A DNA stretch of 64,000 nucleotides from Adineta ricciae (Eukaryota; Rotifera; Eurotatoria; Adinetida; Adinetidae): positions 1-64,000 of the forward strand of contig CAJNOJ010000048.1 in NCBI GenBank assembly GCA_905250025.1, read 5' to 3'. The number at the start of each line of letters is the position of its first letter. Position 1 is the first letter of the stretch. The position numbers were made by a program, and so were the translations under genes. The notes beneath the pieces are model-generated. The model was not told the origin of the DNA, did no database searches, and saw nothing but the letters and a program-made list of their open reading frames with translations. Shown here in pieces: positions 1 to 15,000 of this stretch.

Positions 1-3000
1 TACCACGATCGCTTATATCTTTGATTATTTTGTCCATTGATCGAACATCAGGTAAACCATTTAAATACTTGTCCCAAGCACTACCTTTATTGTGACAAAA
101 GTTAGTATGTCCTGGACAATCACCAACCCAAACGATCATCTTTGCTGCACATGAAGGTTGATCGGGGTTTCGAACAGACGAACGAGTTTCCTAAAAAAAA
201 ATCAAATAGTTGTTTATTTCTGTAAACGTAACGAAATTTCTTTCAGCTCTTACTGGAATCGGCGTCCAGCTCAATCCTAAAGCTTTTTCCAAACCACCTT
301 GAACGTCTTCACATGCATCATCATTTGCAATTGGTTTTTGACTTGCTATTTTCACGCGCACTGCTTCGAAGTTTTTTGATTCTTGAAAATCAATCACATC
401 AAAACGTTGATCGTTGTTTGCAAAGTCACGGTATGCAACAAATGCCATTCGTAAAATCGAGCTTTTACCAAATTTATCTTTCGTCTCTTTTTGAATATTT
501 TCCGCAATGGATAATATATGAGTTTTACCTGCTTCAATCCAAGGCCCCATGGAACCAGTACAATCCATAACGAAGCAAATCTCTATAATCAGTGGATTAT
601 CAAATGCATTGTTGGAAAATGTCAATTCAATCGCATCATGAGCATTTTTTGTGATTAAATCAAAATATCTTTGCATTTTCACATCTTTCCAAATATCATC
701 CGTTGATGAATAATGTTCTTGATTTTCTCCAAGAATTGCTGACAAATTTTCTTCATGAAACAAGAGATCATTCGGTGTTTGTCCATCGGTTTGCTCATTT
801 GACCATTGAATCAATGCGTCCGAAAGTAAAGATGGATTTTGTGTAATAATCCAATCATTGAATGCTAAACTGACTCCATTTGATTCAAATCCGAGACCTA
901 AACCAAGAACCGTGATTAATTGTTGTTCAGCATAAGAAATCATTCGTTGAATAAACGCTCCACGTGTATCATAACCATCGGTGAAGACAAAGATCATCAT
1001 TGGACCATTGTTACTATTCGCAGCTGATTGTTGGCGAAGTAATTCTGATGCTGCAAATACGGCGTCACTTAACAATGTGCATTCACCATCAATTTTCAAT
1101 GCACTTAGAAAATGATGTAGAAACAATCGATCATAATTTTGCTTATAAGTTTTTATTAGTTCGACTTTCCGTCCAAATGCTAAGACATTGAAGTCTTCAA
1201 TACCGATGCGATTCAATGCTGCACAAAATGATAAGAAGATGTCAACAGCAGCAAAATAACTTGGTCCTGTCATTGAAACTGATTGATCCAGAATCAAAGC
1301 AATACGATATTCAGGTTTCGGTGCACCAATTTGATTTAAATAAATGCGATTGTATTGACCTTGTGTACAAATAAATCGAACAATGCCTGGAATATACAGT
1401 CGATTTCCTCTTGTATCAGGCAAAGATTGTGTTGGTTTATATGCTGGAAGAATATTATCTTCTAAAGCTCGAACTAAATCATTGATCGAAGATTCAGATT
1501 GTTGTTCAAGTTGTTGTAAAATCTTATCAGTATTCATAAGAATGGCTTCATGAGTTTCTAAATTTGAATAACTTTGTTCTAGCGCAGTCATTATTTTATC
1601 AAAATGTTCATGAAATTCTTTTGAAGCATGTGATAAATCGATGTCAAATTGTGATTGAGCTGTTTGTCGTTCAAGTTTTCGTCTTGAATCACTAATGTAT
1701 GATCGACCTGTATAATGAATTTCAGGATGTTTCCAACTTGTTACATCTTCAAAACGAGATAAAATAAATGGAATGATTCGGTTGATTTTAGTCAGATTCA
1801 TTGAAAGAGATGTTTTCATATTACTAATATTTGGTTTAAGATGAGTTAATATTGATTCTTCAATAAGATTAACCAAGTCGTTGACAACTGTTTTTGTTAA
1901 TATGTTTAATTGACCAATTTCGATCAATTGATTCCGTCCAGGTGCAACACTCGTAATAAATTCTTTTGTTTTCAGTTCATGTGCAAGACTTTGTTTTTCG
2001 TAGTCAGTCATCTGTTCGACATCTTTTCCTCTGGATGGTAACGGAGGTACAATACAAACGATATAGAGTTTCGCATCTGCTTGTTCTAATTCTGTATGAA
2101 ATAATTTTGGATCTGTTTGTGGTGATATTCCATCAGTGATCATGATAATAAAACGTTTCGCATTTGCCTTTTTCGGTTCACCAAACAGTTGATTATTCAC
2201 GGCGACTTGTCTTAAAGCTGTTGCTGGTAAAGTCTTTTCATCTGTAGTAAATGATTCGAGAATGAATTGTCCTTGTGCCAAATATTTCTGTTGAAGATTT
2301 GATGTTTGATCATCGGATGCGATTTCAACGGTTTCATGCATTGACATGTATGAAAGTGGCCTAAGAATCTTCTGTTCACCACCAAATCTTAACACAGCAA
2401 ATTTCCATTCGAGTCGATGAAATGTTTCCATGAGAATTACTAAGGTGTTGAGAGCTTCTTGAATCTTTTTTCCATTCATACTTCCACTATTGTCAACACA
2501 GAAGATAAACTCAAACTGAAGATCACTTTGTTGATGATTGTAGACACGTGCCAAAGCTGAACGTAAACGTGTTAATAACATTGTTTGAATATTTCGTGTT
2601 AGGCGAGCTAATAGAGCGTACCGTGGTTTGTTTAATTGAATATTAGGTAACTGTTCCGGGTCGCACGTTTCTGTGATTTGCCCAATGTCGTATTTGTTAA
2701 CAGATTTCAATAAATTGTTGAATGCGTTTTTTGCTTGTTCTTTTAAATCTTTTCTACGAACTGTCATTCGATACTTTTTCGCTTCTGAATTATTTGACGT
2801 TTCTTCAACTTCGTCAATAATTTTCACACGCATCTTTTTACTCAAAAGTTTTTGATGCGTTTCAGTGGATGAATGAGTACCACCTAGATTCGACTGAACA
2901 GAACCTCGATCATCAATTTCTAAAATAATGTCTCGATCTACGACGGAACTATCTTCTGTTTTCAGTGATGTTGCTCCAGTTAGATTGGACATATTTTTCA

Positions 3001-6000
3001 TTTCTCTGTCATCATCATCGTCGTTTGTATTGACATTTTTGTCATAGTTGGAAAGTAGATTTTCCAGTTGAACACCGAATCGACTGGATGCGGATTTTTC
3101 CGACAGTGTACCTTCGCTAAACTTCGAATCTTCAAAGGTTTGCATTAATTGTTGAATTTGATCGAGAACAATACGTTCTTGTGCTTGTTGACTTAGCTCA
3201 GAATGTTTTATCTCAGGTATGTCTCCATCTTCAGGTATATCATAGTCTTCCAAGAATTCGCTTTTCTTATTCGATTTCCACATTCGACGTAGTTCTTCCG
3301 ATTCGCAAAGTTTATCTAATACTTGAGTTAAATCAATTTGAATTGCATGGCATTTGTCTTTGATATGACCACTGATATCATATGTATATCGATCAATCCA
3401 TTCTAAGTGTTTATATAAGTGTAATGACACGGAAAACACTTGTGGAAGATCTGATGTAGCGAGCTTTTTTATTTCTTCACGCATTTTATTTGCTGCCATT
3501 TGTTGTACAGCGCTGATTGTTAATTGAATGGTTTTATTTATTTGACTCGCTTTTGACAAATATGTTATTGTTTGCGAAAGATCGAAATCATCATGTTGTA
3601 GTATACTGGTGATTTGTTCGTCAGATTCTTGATTTAAACGAACAATTTGTTGTGTTAATGTTCGAATTTCCTTTTCGGCGACGACTCGATTCTCCAGAGA
3701 AATATTACTTGGTGATGACGGTTCAGGAGTGATTGGATTCTCATCTAAAATTCCATGTGAAACGGAAACATCGTGTATGTCGGCAGTTCGATTCAATTCT
3801 ACTTGGGTGGAAACAGGACGTGCTAAGGTCATAGTATACGAAATCGATGGTTTAATTAGCTCTTCTTTTTTGTCAAGCATAGGACGAGTTACCGATTGTT
3901 TTGTTTCGATTCGAGTTACTATGTGTGTTGTATCATTGAAAAGGTTTTCCTGAGTTCCATTGATTGCTAGTCCAATAGCTTCTAAGACCAATGTGATTGT
4001 ATTATTTGCTTTAAGGAACATCGCGATGCCTGATATTGTGGAAAACGCTGCTCGAATTGCATCAGGATGATCTGGACGACTGCTGCTGATCAAATCGAAT
4101 GCTGTTTGGACGAGAAAAGAAAGCTGTTCCGCTTGTTTATTTCTCATTGTTGATGGTGGAAATGTTTGAATCATTCTTGTCAATCTCATAACAGCGTTCC
4201 TTATGTTTTTACCTGTTTCGAATAAATGGATCTGCGGCGTGTCAATGCCAAATAGAGACATGAGTTCAATAGAAATCGCCAGATATTCATCCTCTGAGAG
4301 CGTCTTCTCAGTGGGAAAATTGTTAATGATCCTACTCGTATTTTTGAAGATTTGTTTTTCTTCATTATTAAATAATGAATTGGCAATTGAAAGAATTGAC
4401 TCATCGGTGATTGATTGTCGATCGAGTTTCTTATGCAATAATTTAAATATTGATTCGAGATGATCATAATAACCTGGTGGAAGATAAGTTTTCAGAGTTA
4501 CTTGGAATTGATTCAATACTCGTTGAACATCATTTGATTCGATTGATGCAATTAAATCATAAATCGCTGCAAGTCTGTTTCTCAAAACTTCATTTGATAA
4601 ACACGATGAAACAATGTTTAAGGTAGTTTTTAGTAGATTAATCTTTGCTTTATTTGTACTCTTTTTCGTGCGCTCAAATTCTTTTGCGAGCTGATAAATC
4701 GAACGTAGATAAGTTGATAAATCTGTCTTTAATTCGTCTTTGACGTATAGTATTTTCAAAACTTCAAATTGATCGTTTGTTTGAGAGAAAACTTTTGATA
4801 AGTCGCTAACGAACGGTACAGCGTGCTCTGGTGAACGTTGAAGATATTCAGATGCAACTAAAACAATAGCTGCTTCTCGATCATAATTTTGAACATGTTG
4901 GATCAATTGTAAAATCAATGTCAACGATCGGGCAGTTTGCGTATCATTCAAAGAAATAATCAATTCAAAAGCATGTTCAAGAGAATCTTTCGTTATCGTT
5001 GACCGTGTCGATAAACTGTCTAAAATGTTGACAATTTGACAAATTTCTTCTTTCATCGAAGGAAAGAGCGTAGTAGCTTGCGAAATAGCTAGTGTTTTCT
5101 TATCATTTTGTAAATTCACATAGATTTTCGAAATAACTTGAAGCGTTGCAGATAGTTTCTCCGATGCCATGAGAGACGCTAAATCTAAGATGACTGGAAT
5201 AAGGCTTTTTCGTGTGACATCTTGTGAATAATCTAATCTTTCAACTGATTCGAATATCTGCCGATATCTTTGTTGATTTAATAATAGAGAAGAGAGTTTT
5301 CGCAATGCTTCGTATTTATTGGTTTGAAGTAGATTCAATACTTTCAATGATTTTGAAAATGCTCTACTAGTTTCGATGCCATAGTCGTCATATATCCTTC
5401 TCAAAAGCACATCCTCTTTCTGTTTTGTGTTTGCAGCCCATCGTTCGATTCTTTCATTAAAATCTATTCGGATATTGTCTGGGAGGAGCTGTGCAATATA
5501 TTTCAAAGCTGTAATGGGTTCATTGGCACCACGTTGCATAATTGCACCTAAAGTAATCTTATCATTGTTGACAAGTTCGGACTCGATAATTTGTTCACTC
5601 CATTCACAAATTTGTTGTCTTGAAAGGTCAGAAATGTTCGTTGGAAGAGTAAGAAATGTGCTACGAATGTTATCAGAAGCTTTCTCATCCGAAATTAGAG
5701 ATAAGACGTTGTCTATCATGAACACATCTTGATCGTTCATCATAGACGACGGTTGCATGGCTTTGACAATAGGTTGAAGAGATTCTTTCAATTGAAGATT
5801 AGGAATACATGAAATTGTTTCTAAAATGATGACATGCATATCTAAATCTGGACGTTTTTCATTGGAAACTGTTCGAAGATTTTCAATTGAATTGATGATA
5901 GAATCTGATCGATCTACAAATAGTATTTTGCTTTTGTCCAAGGGATGGAGCTCAAGATAAGAAGAATTTTTCATAGAACTCAAGAACTGATAACTCAATC

Positions 6001-9000
6001 GTAAAGCATCAAATGGTGTTAGTGTTTTCGAATCTGTTAATGAAAGGATTTCTAACAAATCGTTTGCATACTGTCTTCTATATGGATAAAGAACACCATA
6101 TAAGATTGACAGGTGAAGTGTCATTGCATACAGATTGTTCGCTGTAATTGCATCGAACAATTCTCGTAAAGTAATGGTTAATCGATCTCGATGTCGAATA
6201 TTGAACTTTGTAGCGATATGTTCTTCACATTCCGCAAGAATATCTGCAGTTGATACTGAACTTGAAGGTTGACGAGAACGCTCGACCAATTTGAGTACAT
6301 ATTCTAAACCTTCTGAAGCTAATCTCGGCATTTGATGATAGTAATAGGTGAGCTGAAATGCATATTCTACTAAATTTGCTTGTGATGATACGTCCGCTAG
6401 TTTTATAAATACTTTTGATAAACGTTGACAGTTATCAGAACCAAAAGATAACATTGATCCTAGTATGCTGAAATACATTTTTTTACCACAGACTGATGTT
6501 TGATCAGAGATGAGAATAACAGAAACAATGGTTTGTAAACCGTGAACCATTTTTATATCAAAATATGGTTTCAATGATGAACAGAGATCAATGACTATCT
6601 TCGGCCAATTTTGACTGATTTGATTTGAAGTTTGAAGTCGTTCGTTGATATTTGACAGTAGACAGTATAGAGAATGTAATGCGTCTCTCAGCTCCTTGTC
6701 AAATGTCGACGACAGAAATATGGTTGTGAAGGCAATGGAAACGAAATCGGTGATGCTCAAAGTAGTTCCATTGTTCATTAATTTTTCACTTAATTCAACA
6801 AATTCAATAATATTTTTGTATTCATTTCTTTGCTCGCGAATGTAATTCAAAATCGATCGGGTTGATAAAGAACCGTCAGTACTGAACGGTGGTCTTCGAA
6901 TCAAATCAATATCGGGTAAGTTAAAGTTGAATTCGTTAGCTTTCTGAACAATTTGGTTTTCAATGATTGGTTGCGAATTGAATGCAAATTGAAGTAAATA
7001 ATCAAGAAATTTCAAGGAATTTTGGGTCGATTCCGAGCTCATTTGAAGTAGGAGATGTTTTATCGGCTGATAAAGTGTTTTAGTTTGTTCGATTATTGTT
7101 ATTGTATCGAGAACTTTTTCAACAAAGTTTTTCAACTGTTGTCGTTGTTTTCCTGACAGTGATGTTCTATTAGGTTGAAAGCTGATCAAATTAATTGTAT
7201 AATCTAAAAGACGCCTCTTTGCCTTTTCTTCTCGTTGTAGATCGAGATGATTTTGTCGTTCGTATTCAATTAAACGTGCTAAGATCTGTTCGCCAGGCAC
7301 TTGAGCATATTCCTCGAAAAGAACAGCTAAACTTTCAGCATAGTAAACTGCGAACGCAAGACTTTCATTATTTGTTTCATTTTTTGCACCAGAAATTACA
7401 CGGGATAAAGAATCATTGAAGATTTTCTCTAATCTTTGTTTTAATTCAGTCCATTCATTACTTGCAATAGAACTTAATGCTTGAAGGAGATTTTGTCGAA
7501 TTGTTGCTACATAAGCTTGATGTTGAGTTGAGTGTGATTCGATTGCTGTTAGGATCGATTCACAAGCATCTAAATAAGCCTGATTTGGTTCACTTGAGTT
7601 CGAATAAGCCAAGGCGGTGAGAACAATGATAATTGGACTAATGGCAGTTGCTGCTCGTTGGGAATAAGGTTTTGTGCTGTCTTCGAGAAGAGCTTTCAAT
7701 CGTTGTTCAATGTTTGAATTCGTTAAATGTTTCCACGGTGTGGGAAGATCAACCAAATTAGTTCGCGTTGGTAAATTCTCAGCGGATTTAATGCGTCCTG
7801 CTATAATTAATTTATTACTCTGAATTGTGTAAGTCGAAAATCGAGTTAGAAATGGAATATCGATTCTGAAATTCCCATTGGTTGCACTTTCTTTGATTTC
7901 AATGAGGAATGCGATTTTTCGAGAGTTTCCTGGAGAAACAATGACGTTTCGATCGCAGTTTGATATATTCAAATCAAAAGTATTATTTTCTATTGGCTCT
8001 GGATTAACTTGGCCTGAAACGTGGCCAGTATTGTGAAGCACAATTGAAAACAGACCTAATTTTGAATTTGCTGCTGTTGTACCACAATGAATAAACGGTG
8101 GGTCAAGTGAAATTATTGGAACCATACGTTTACAATGAAAAGGTATACGAATAAGTGACTCTTCAAAATTTCCTTCGAGAATTAAGTTACAATCAAATGA
8201 TGCTAGTTTCTTTTGCACTTCATAGATATAAGGACAGCGAAATTCTTTAAATGCGGCAATTTTTAATGGGAAGCAAACTTCGTCGGGAATGGTTAGATAC
8301 GCTGATGTAGCATGAATATGATCGACAATCATTGGCACCGGACCTTTGTTAGAGATGATAATATTATCTTTAATCTGGTCTTGGCTTTCTTGTACTTTCA
8401 GGTTTGTTAGAGATTGAAGTAATGTAGAATCTAGTTTAGGCCAATCAGCTGTTGTGTTGAATTTCAATCTGAATCGAGGATTTTGTATTGCATGAATAAA
8501 ACAAAGTTCAACTGTACTAATCAATGACTGATGAACGGATTTGAGATCGAATTGAATTTGCAACGGCAATGACCGTCCGGGATCTAGGAGTGCTTCTGAA
8601 TGTGATAAATGTGTAGTGACAGTAGACGAATCAGAATTAGTCTGGGCTTTCAGCACCATTTGTATTTCACTTGTGTTTCGAATAAATAGTTCTTCTGAAA
8701 GAATTGTATTGGGAACACAAGGTTCTAATTCAACGGTGTGTTCCGTTCCAGTCAGCAGTTGAGATCGGTAAAGCAGTTCATAAGTAATACGACGAGTTTT
8801 GCCTACGCAGAGAATACGATATTTGAAATCTTTGCGGAAGTAGATTTCATAGGTACATGTAACATCCTGTACCAAGTCTTGGATGTTCCAACGTATGGAT
8901 AATGTCCGTGATTCGTGAGCCAATAGAAGCAAATTTGGATTTCGATTTTCGATTTCAAATCGACCTGTCGCACCGCCTTCTCGTCGAATTTTCACGCGAA

Positions 9001-12000
9001 GGTCGATTGATGTCGGATTTGTTAGTATAAACGATCGTGTGATATGGGATGCTGAACGTAATGCAACAACACCAAAATCCATAGAATATGTTGAAATTGC
9101 ATTCGTTGATGGAGATTCGTTTGTAGTTTGACACTGAGGTAAAGTAATATCAATAGCAAATTGTCGAACTTCACAACGAAGAAAAAGAGGAATCGTTAAT
9201 GGGTGATTAAGTAACTTCATTTGCCATTCTTGACCATGTTTACCTTCTTGAACTGACCTATCAAGTAGAACTTTAACTAAGCTAGTACTTTGTGGATTGA
9301 CAACAAGTATCAATGGTTGAATTGTAAATAAAGTGGACGAATTTGCTGAAGCAGTTGATGAAATGGTAAAATGAAGTTGATCATCACTGTCGTTAAAAAT
9401 TTCAATGGTTTTCGTTTTCATTTGTACGGGTGACCAATGCTGAATAACTTCTTTCATTTGAATAGTCAACGATGAACAAGAAGACGAATAAATTCCTTGC
9501 CGTTTTGTTACTGTTATTTTACTGATCTCTGGTGATCCAGTTGACGTAGTTAGTGTTTTGCCATTTATAGCACTTTGAATGGCACGGAATTCAACGTCAC
9601 AAACTGATTGACGAACTGAACGTACGTGCTTTCTACGTTCTTGAATCGAAGTAATAATTTCATCAAAAGTAGACGAATATGTCTCGACTTCTTCGGCAGT
9701 AAGAACTGATATCTGATCTTTTTTTAACCAAGATTCTTTTATTTCACTGACCAGATTTAAAGTTTTCTCACAATGATCTTTCGTTTCCAAAAAGTAACGA
9801 ATCAATTGCATAAATTGTATTTCAACATATCTTACGTCTTGTTTCATTCGTACAGCTAAACTTACATGATTCGTCATGATTTTTAAAGCATTTTTCATTA
9901 AACCCAACATTTCGGGCGTTTGCAGTTTGTAAATAGTTTCTGTCGATATGTAACCAAAACTATCGACTAACCGAACAGTACAAACTACTCTGTCGATGTT
10001 ATTTAATGAACCCAATAGTTGCGCTTTAAACTTGTCATATGATGAAATTGTTTGTTGTATGGAAATGAACGCTACTTGCAATTCGCATAGGCCTTGATAA
10101 AGTTTGTCGAAATGAAATTTTTCTTGAAAGAGTTTTAAGTCTTCTTTGAGAGATTCCGCTGAATTAAATTCCAAGATGTTATTATTAGCGAACAAGGAAA
10201 GTTCAGCATCGTTAATAATCGTATTCAATTTTTGTATTACTTCTGTGAGATTTTTCTTGAAATCTTCGTCTTGAGATAATGATTGTGTCATTAGATAGTG
10301 ATGGGTGGGCGGATCCGATTGATCCAAAGATTGAAGGTCCTTTTGTCGGCCAACAGCTGCCAGAGAACGAATATCCTCCTGTGCTGGCGGAGGAGGATAT
10401 TCCGGTGGAATAGGCATTTCATATACTGTTGACCGGATCTTTTGATTCGAATGACATTGTTTTTCAAGGCTTGAAATCCAGTTTTTAAGCTGTTTAGATC
10501 TCTGACATGGTTGTAAAGCTTTATATTTTGTATACATTTCACTATACCGATGGTCTATAGTATGAATTGCTGCTGTTGTCGATGTTTGGTGTCCGGTTAC
10601 GTTGATCGTTTCCATCAAATTAATGGATAGATTATGATGAATTTCTAAAATGATTGAACGTGCTTCACAGAGTCCAAAATCATAACGAATACTGGTATTA
10701 TTTTGTAGACACATTTGTGGATATTCAAGAGGTATACGAACTATTTCGGTCCAGTCGTTGGTATATTCGTAACGTACACGTAAAACTAACCACCAAACAT
10801 TTGATGATGGATTTATTGCGTGGTACCCAAGGTTTTCTACACAGTAAATCGATCCCGTTCTTACCAGTGGTTTCGATGGACAGTTAAATTCAGTACGATA
10901 ATCATCAGAAACGAATTGAACCATAGTACTCCACATATTTCGATTAGCTCTGCCTCCGGAATAGTCTACACAATAAACAACTCTTTTGACAACCACTTGA
11001 ATTGAATCAATCTTGACCATGTTCGCTAGTTCTCTACCTTCAAGATCTTCATTTAATTGACATTCAACTGGAACAACTTCGTTCAAGTTGACTAGTTGTT
11101 GTACAACGTTTACTACTTCATTGGTCAATCTGTTATGGTCATCAATGGCAAAATGATTTGATGGAATTTTTGCAGCCGATAATAGGCTACCGATAAATTT
11201 CAAATCACTGAATATTTGATTTATACTCGATTTCGTTTGTTGAATGTTTGACTGTATCTTTTTACATTGTTCCGAGTATTGATTGTATAAATTGCGATAT
11301 TTTTCTTTGGAATTTTGAATGCGTCGACCATAATCGGCTTCGATTTGTTCTGCAACTTTCTTATTAAGTTCTTCTCGCCGATCAACTAATTGATTTATCT
11401 GCTCTTTCCATTGTTGCACAATCGAAATCAGGTTTTCTCTAATGTTCTCAGACTTTTCAAAATAGTTTTTCTCAATCCCACTTTTCAAACATTGTAAATT
11501 ACTCATTGCAAGACGCAAGGATTCAAAACGAAATAGTTTTGTTAACCGAGTCAAGTACACAACAATTGGTTCATCATTAATCAGATCTTTCGCGGAATAT
11601 CTTCTGTTGAATTGTGCAATCGGTAGTTGAAGAAACTGACGAATATCGTCCGCCTCTCTACAGAATAAATTGACAACTACAGAATATTTTAATTGTTTGT
11701 CCTTTGATTTCTTAGACGACGTTATCGAACCAGCGAATGAACGAAGAATTTCTGCTGCTTGCGTCCAACCTTGCACGAGAAATTGTGCTAATTGTGTATA
11801 CCATTCGATACCTGCATCGAAATCACTTATCATTTGAGAATATCGAGCTAAGTTAGCGGGCATTAATGTTTCGATGAAAGTGACTTCGTCGATGGTTAAA
11901 CGTTGAAAGTTTTCGTTACGAAAAGGCGCTTGCAAAATTTCTATTTCATTTTGTTGATATTGTTGAAATGATTGAAGGAAAAAGAGAACAAATTCGTCAA

Positions 12001-15000
12001 TGAAGTTTTCTAAGATTGATCTTAAATGGTTCAAAGAGTCACTCAATTTTGATCGCTCTTTTTGTAAAAACTTCAGAAAAATGAATCCTTGATTGGCCAA
12101 TGTATCTAATTTATCCTTTTGAATATAATCTAAAATCTTATTTCGAACGGACTCAATTGGTAAACATGGAAAATCCATAATAGTGACAAAATCTTCTTGA
12201 AATGCTTCGTATGCTTTGATTGTGTCCGGTTCTAATATATCATTGGAATGGTTGAGTATTCGCATCAAAATATCTCGAATGTTACTGATGAAAATATTCA
12301 GAACATAACTCACTTGAATGAGACTACTAGGTTTTGTTGGTACATTAGCTATTCCTAAAAGTTTTCCCATTTGTCGTTCGATATCATCAAGTAATGCGGA
12401 TGGATTATGGCAAATATTGCTAAATGTATGTGTGTAATGGAATTGAAGACTATGCTGTAGAAGAGCAAAATCATGGCGTAGACGTTGATGAAATTCTTTC
12501 AATGAATATTCATCAGTCGGAATATTCGTGCCTGGTACATCAGAATTTTCACGAAAACCACTCAATTTTATCAGTTGTTTCATGTTATCATCCCATTCGA
12601 TGGATTCATTTCCGACTGTAACGATTGATTTTCGTAGTTCAGCTAAGTTTAGAGCGTTTGACTCTTGGTTTTTCCACAATTGAATGAGAAAAACTGCAAT
12701 ACGAGCATAAAGACTTGAGCAATGAAAGAGAAGAACTGATAAGTTCTCTACTGAATAATAACCACGAGCCTTAATAGCAAACGTTTCCATTTTTCGAGCA
12801 ACTGTAGTCAATTCTTGAATAGTCTGCGGCATTGTATCGATATTTAAAGTAATTGACGACAGATCGGATACTTTAACAACCGATTGAAGTAATTTTTCTG
12901 TATTATTAACAATTGAACGTGTTTCATCAAGTGTACTTTCAATTGATTTCACATGTCGATTGAATTGACCACGAAGATCGGCAAGCCAATTCTGTACTGA
13001 ATTGATGAATTGCATATATGCTAGATTATAAGCTAACATCCAACGTTGCAAGAATTGATGTAATCGATCATCATTCGTTAACCATTTGGAAATGCTTTGA
13101 TAATCTTTCGAAGTTTTATCAAACTCTTCTTTTAATTTGGTAAGCGTTTCTTGAACACGAGAAGAAAATTGCTGGAAATTTTCATCGGAGAGTTCACGAA
13201 TCTTGTCTTTGACTTTGAAAAGATAATCATAGAATTCTCCAGGTGTTCTTAACTGTAATTGATCATCATTCACTACGTTAGCACGGTTTTCAAGCGAATC
13301 AATCAGACGACATGATAAACCATTGCTTTTTGTTTGTAACTCTTGACTAAGGTTTAACAAATTCGAAATTCGAAAAGCGGCACCGTTATTGAGTTCTCGT
13401 TGAAATTTGCGTTCTTCCCGTTCACATTCAAGATCGAAATCAAATTTTTGCCTTTGTAATTCTTGACGATCACGATCAGTTAGAATTGCAGAATTCAATT
13501 GTGATTCAATCTTTTGTCTTCGTGTTTGACAATTTTTTAACTCATATCCTTTTTCGTTCATCAAACAATAGGTAAAATTCAGATAATCTGTCGCCAGAAC
13601 TGAATCGGATTCTTTCAAATTGTCTGCGAAAGTCTTCAGACGTGGTCGTAGTTCAGCAAAGATCTTATTTAATAGGAATTGTAATTGAAGAGCAAAGAAT
13701 GCATGATATTCATTACATTCTGACAACTGCCGATATCCGTATCGAAAAATCTGGACTTGTTCTCCGACTTCTTTTACTCGGCGGGTAAATATTTTTAATA
13801 ATTCCGTAAGTTTATTTGAATTCGTTGTACTACCATCGTACATTAGTGGTATTGTAGATACACTATTTTTATTTTTTAAAACTAATTGATTGTCATATAT
13901 TTTTTGGACGGATCTGCAGAAGATTTCGCCGTCGAAATATCTTTCTAATTCGGAATAGTTTTGAAAATCGAATGTGTCGAATGGAATCGACTTGAGAAAG
14001 AATGTTGACAAATCAGGAAACAGAAGAGCTATACAATCCGATAGACGTAGATACGATAATTGAATGCCAGCATGTTGATTATAACTTGCTTGATCATGTA
14101 GGATTTGCGTTAATGTTTCATGTCGTTTGTTGAGTTGAACAAGAAGAGGATAGACATGGATTAATTTACAGGAATCGACATCTTTATCATTTGTTTTAAC
14201 CAGAAGAAGGTTCATTTTATCACACGGATTCATTGTTTTCAACTCATTGTACCGTTGTTGGACAAGATTAGTTAATATTCTCTCTTGAAAATTGTCCAAT
14301 TTATCTTTAGGTAAATGAAAGGAATCCGACATCTGTTGACTTTGTTCTTGACATAGTTGTAATAAGCTTCGACAAAGTTCAGCTGATGATCTGCAGTCGA
14401 CAAGCATGAATGTGCTCATTAAGGACTTCAAAATCTCTGTAGTGGATTCAACTGATGAATCGGTATCTTCGTTCGACGAGCATAGTTGATAAAGTAAAGT
14501 TTCGACTTTTCTCCATCGTAATTCATTGGTTTGACGACGGAAATAATCGAGTAAAAATGTCGATGCCGAATCGTCGGTTGAACATTTTTCATCCAACAAT
14601 GATTTAATCGAGTTGAGAAGTGCATCTCGTTCATCATCGAACAACGTCGACGAATTCTGAACAGTTTTGCTGAGCAGATCGTTTGAATGATCCAGAATTT
14701 GTTCCTGTTTGTATCGTTTCACATTGAAAATATCCACTTTCTTATGCTTGATTGTTTCATGTGAAATATGTTTTTGTATTTGTTTGGGATATTTCCTCCA
14801 CTCTAATAGAGCCACATCCGTCAATGGCGTTCGATTCCGTTTGATTTCATTCAATTCCATCAATAACATGACAATCGCATGTTGAATTCGCGGCAATTCT
14901 TTCTGTTTTGTCACCTGTAACAATTGTTCAAGTTCCTGTTCCACTTTGGATAATTCCATATTTTGCACTTGAAGCATATCTTCATTTGCATCTGTCTTGA

